In this document: positions 63,846 through 64,000 of the stretch, one piece after another
How the letters are laid out: every line of letters starts with the position of its first letter
Position numbering within the stretch: position 1 is the stretch's first letter
The notes under the pieces: model-generated
Told to the model about the DNA's origin: nothing
What the model saw: only the letters and a program-made list of their open reading frames with translations
Databases searched by the model: none
Assembly: GCF_000014125.1 (NCBI RefSeq)
Contig: NC_008593.1
Location: 744,001 to 808,000, forward strand
Direction of reading: 5' to 3'
DNA: 64,000 nucleotides
From: Clostridium novyi NT
GTDB lineage: Bacteria > Bacillota > Clostridia > Clostridiales > Clostridiaceae
Made by a program: the position numbers and the translations under genes

Positions 63846-63898
63846 GAACTATGTTCGTATTATATCACTTATTATATTAATGTCAAGATTAATGTCAA
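63846..63898 (-). promoter_or_regulatory. TetR gene promoter with operator
   Basis: On the minus strand TTGACA (63886-63881) and TATAAT (63864-63859) are 16 bases apart, and the operator core GAACATAGTTC (63856-63846) lies at the predicted start. A second TTGACA (63898-63893) belongs to a 12-base direct repeat TTGACATTAATN. Confidence 0.75.
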
Positions 63899-63959
63899 GG
63901 ATAAATAATTTTTGCAAACAATAAGAAATATTGACCAAATATGTATAAAAATTATATAA

Positions 63960-64000
63960 TGAAAAAGTATAATACTATTATAGTATAGGGGAAGGAGAAG
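63960..64000 (+). promoter_or_regulatory. Ribosome site of a gene starting beyond the window
   Basis: GGGGAAGGAG ends the window and follows ATACTATTATAGTAT, a dyad with six-base arms. A plus-strand gene probably starts a few bases past 64000. Confidence 0.4.

Overview
The window is about 64 kb of very AT-rich, low-GC Firmicute DNA. Strong Shine-Dalgarno sites, U-rich intrinsic terminators, a T-box, an Rnf complex and several clostridial protein families point to an anaerobic Clostridium. The flavour is that of the C. novyi / C. botulinum group III neighbourhood, but the species is an inference from family resemblance only. Most genes lie on the plus strand. I see no rRNA, tRNA, CRISPR array or prophage; the only mobile element is one intact IS1182-like insertion sequence.

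Layout. 1-8.9 kb: cell-surface genes, namely the end of an MBOAT O-acyltransferase with an SGNH-like partner, a very large secreted propeller/Ig-like protein, a two-domain SLAP protein and two small exported proteins. 9-15.4 kb: housekeeping and stress genes (MntP-like Mn exporter, a short SSB, a Fur-family regulator, oligoendopeptidase F, an HD-GYP protein, a rhomboid protease, a TIM-barrel protein). 15.5-22.4 kb: an FtsH-type protease, a YkvA protein, RNase H1 with a viroplasmin domain, a YtxH-like small protein and two tandem HTH-TPR regulators. 22.4-24.6 kb: gatD-murT, which amidate the peptidoglycan stem peptide. 25-28.3 kb: a YdcF protein and a YitT protein, convergent, with the IS inserted precisely in their shared terminator. 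29-34.1 kb: rnfCDGEAB, the ferredoxin:NAD oxidoreductase ion pump. 35.2-36.8 kb: mgtE behind a leader that encodes a 29-residue peptide. 36.8-38.9 kb: T-box-controlled argS. 39-44.3 kb: manA, two YprB-type exonucleases and the feoAB iron operon with a Fur box. 44.5-61.4 kb: a complete type IV pilus assembly locus (pilB, pilC, a major pilin, pilN, pilO, three minor prepilins, the prepilin peptidase, pilM) followed by two large secreted von Willebrand A proteins, but no pilT. 61.5-63.9 kb: a drug-efflux MFS transporter and its TetR regulator, with matching operators.

How the genes work together. The pilus genes form one transcription direction with short gaps or overlaps; a terminator separates the last vWA gene from the preceding operon. 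The vWA proteins are the best candidates for pilus-associated adhesins. Metal homeostasis recurs (MntP, Fur-family regulator, MgtE, Feo).

Most notable for follow-up: the mgtE leader, which has a strong promoter, a peptide rich in Glu/Pro at its N terminus, and two mutually exclusive hairpins, one of which buries the mgtE ribosome binding site; two adjacent genes (ykvA-like and rnhA) where a perfect hairpin separates the Shine-Dalgarno from the start codon; the IS that duplicated an entire palindromic terminator; a possible ATT start for murT; and large beta-rich insertions in the vWA domains.
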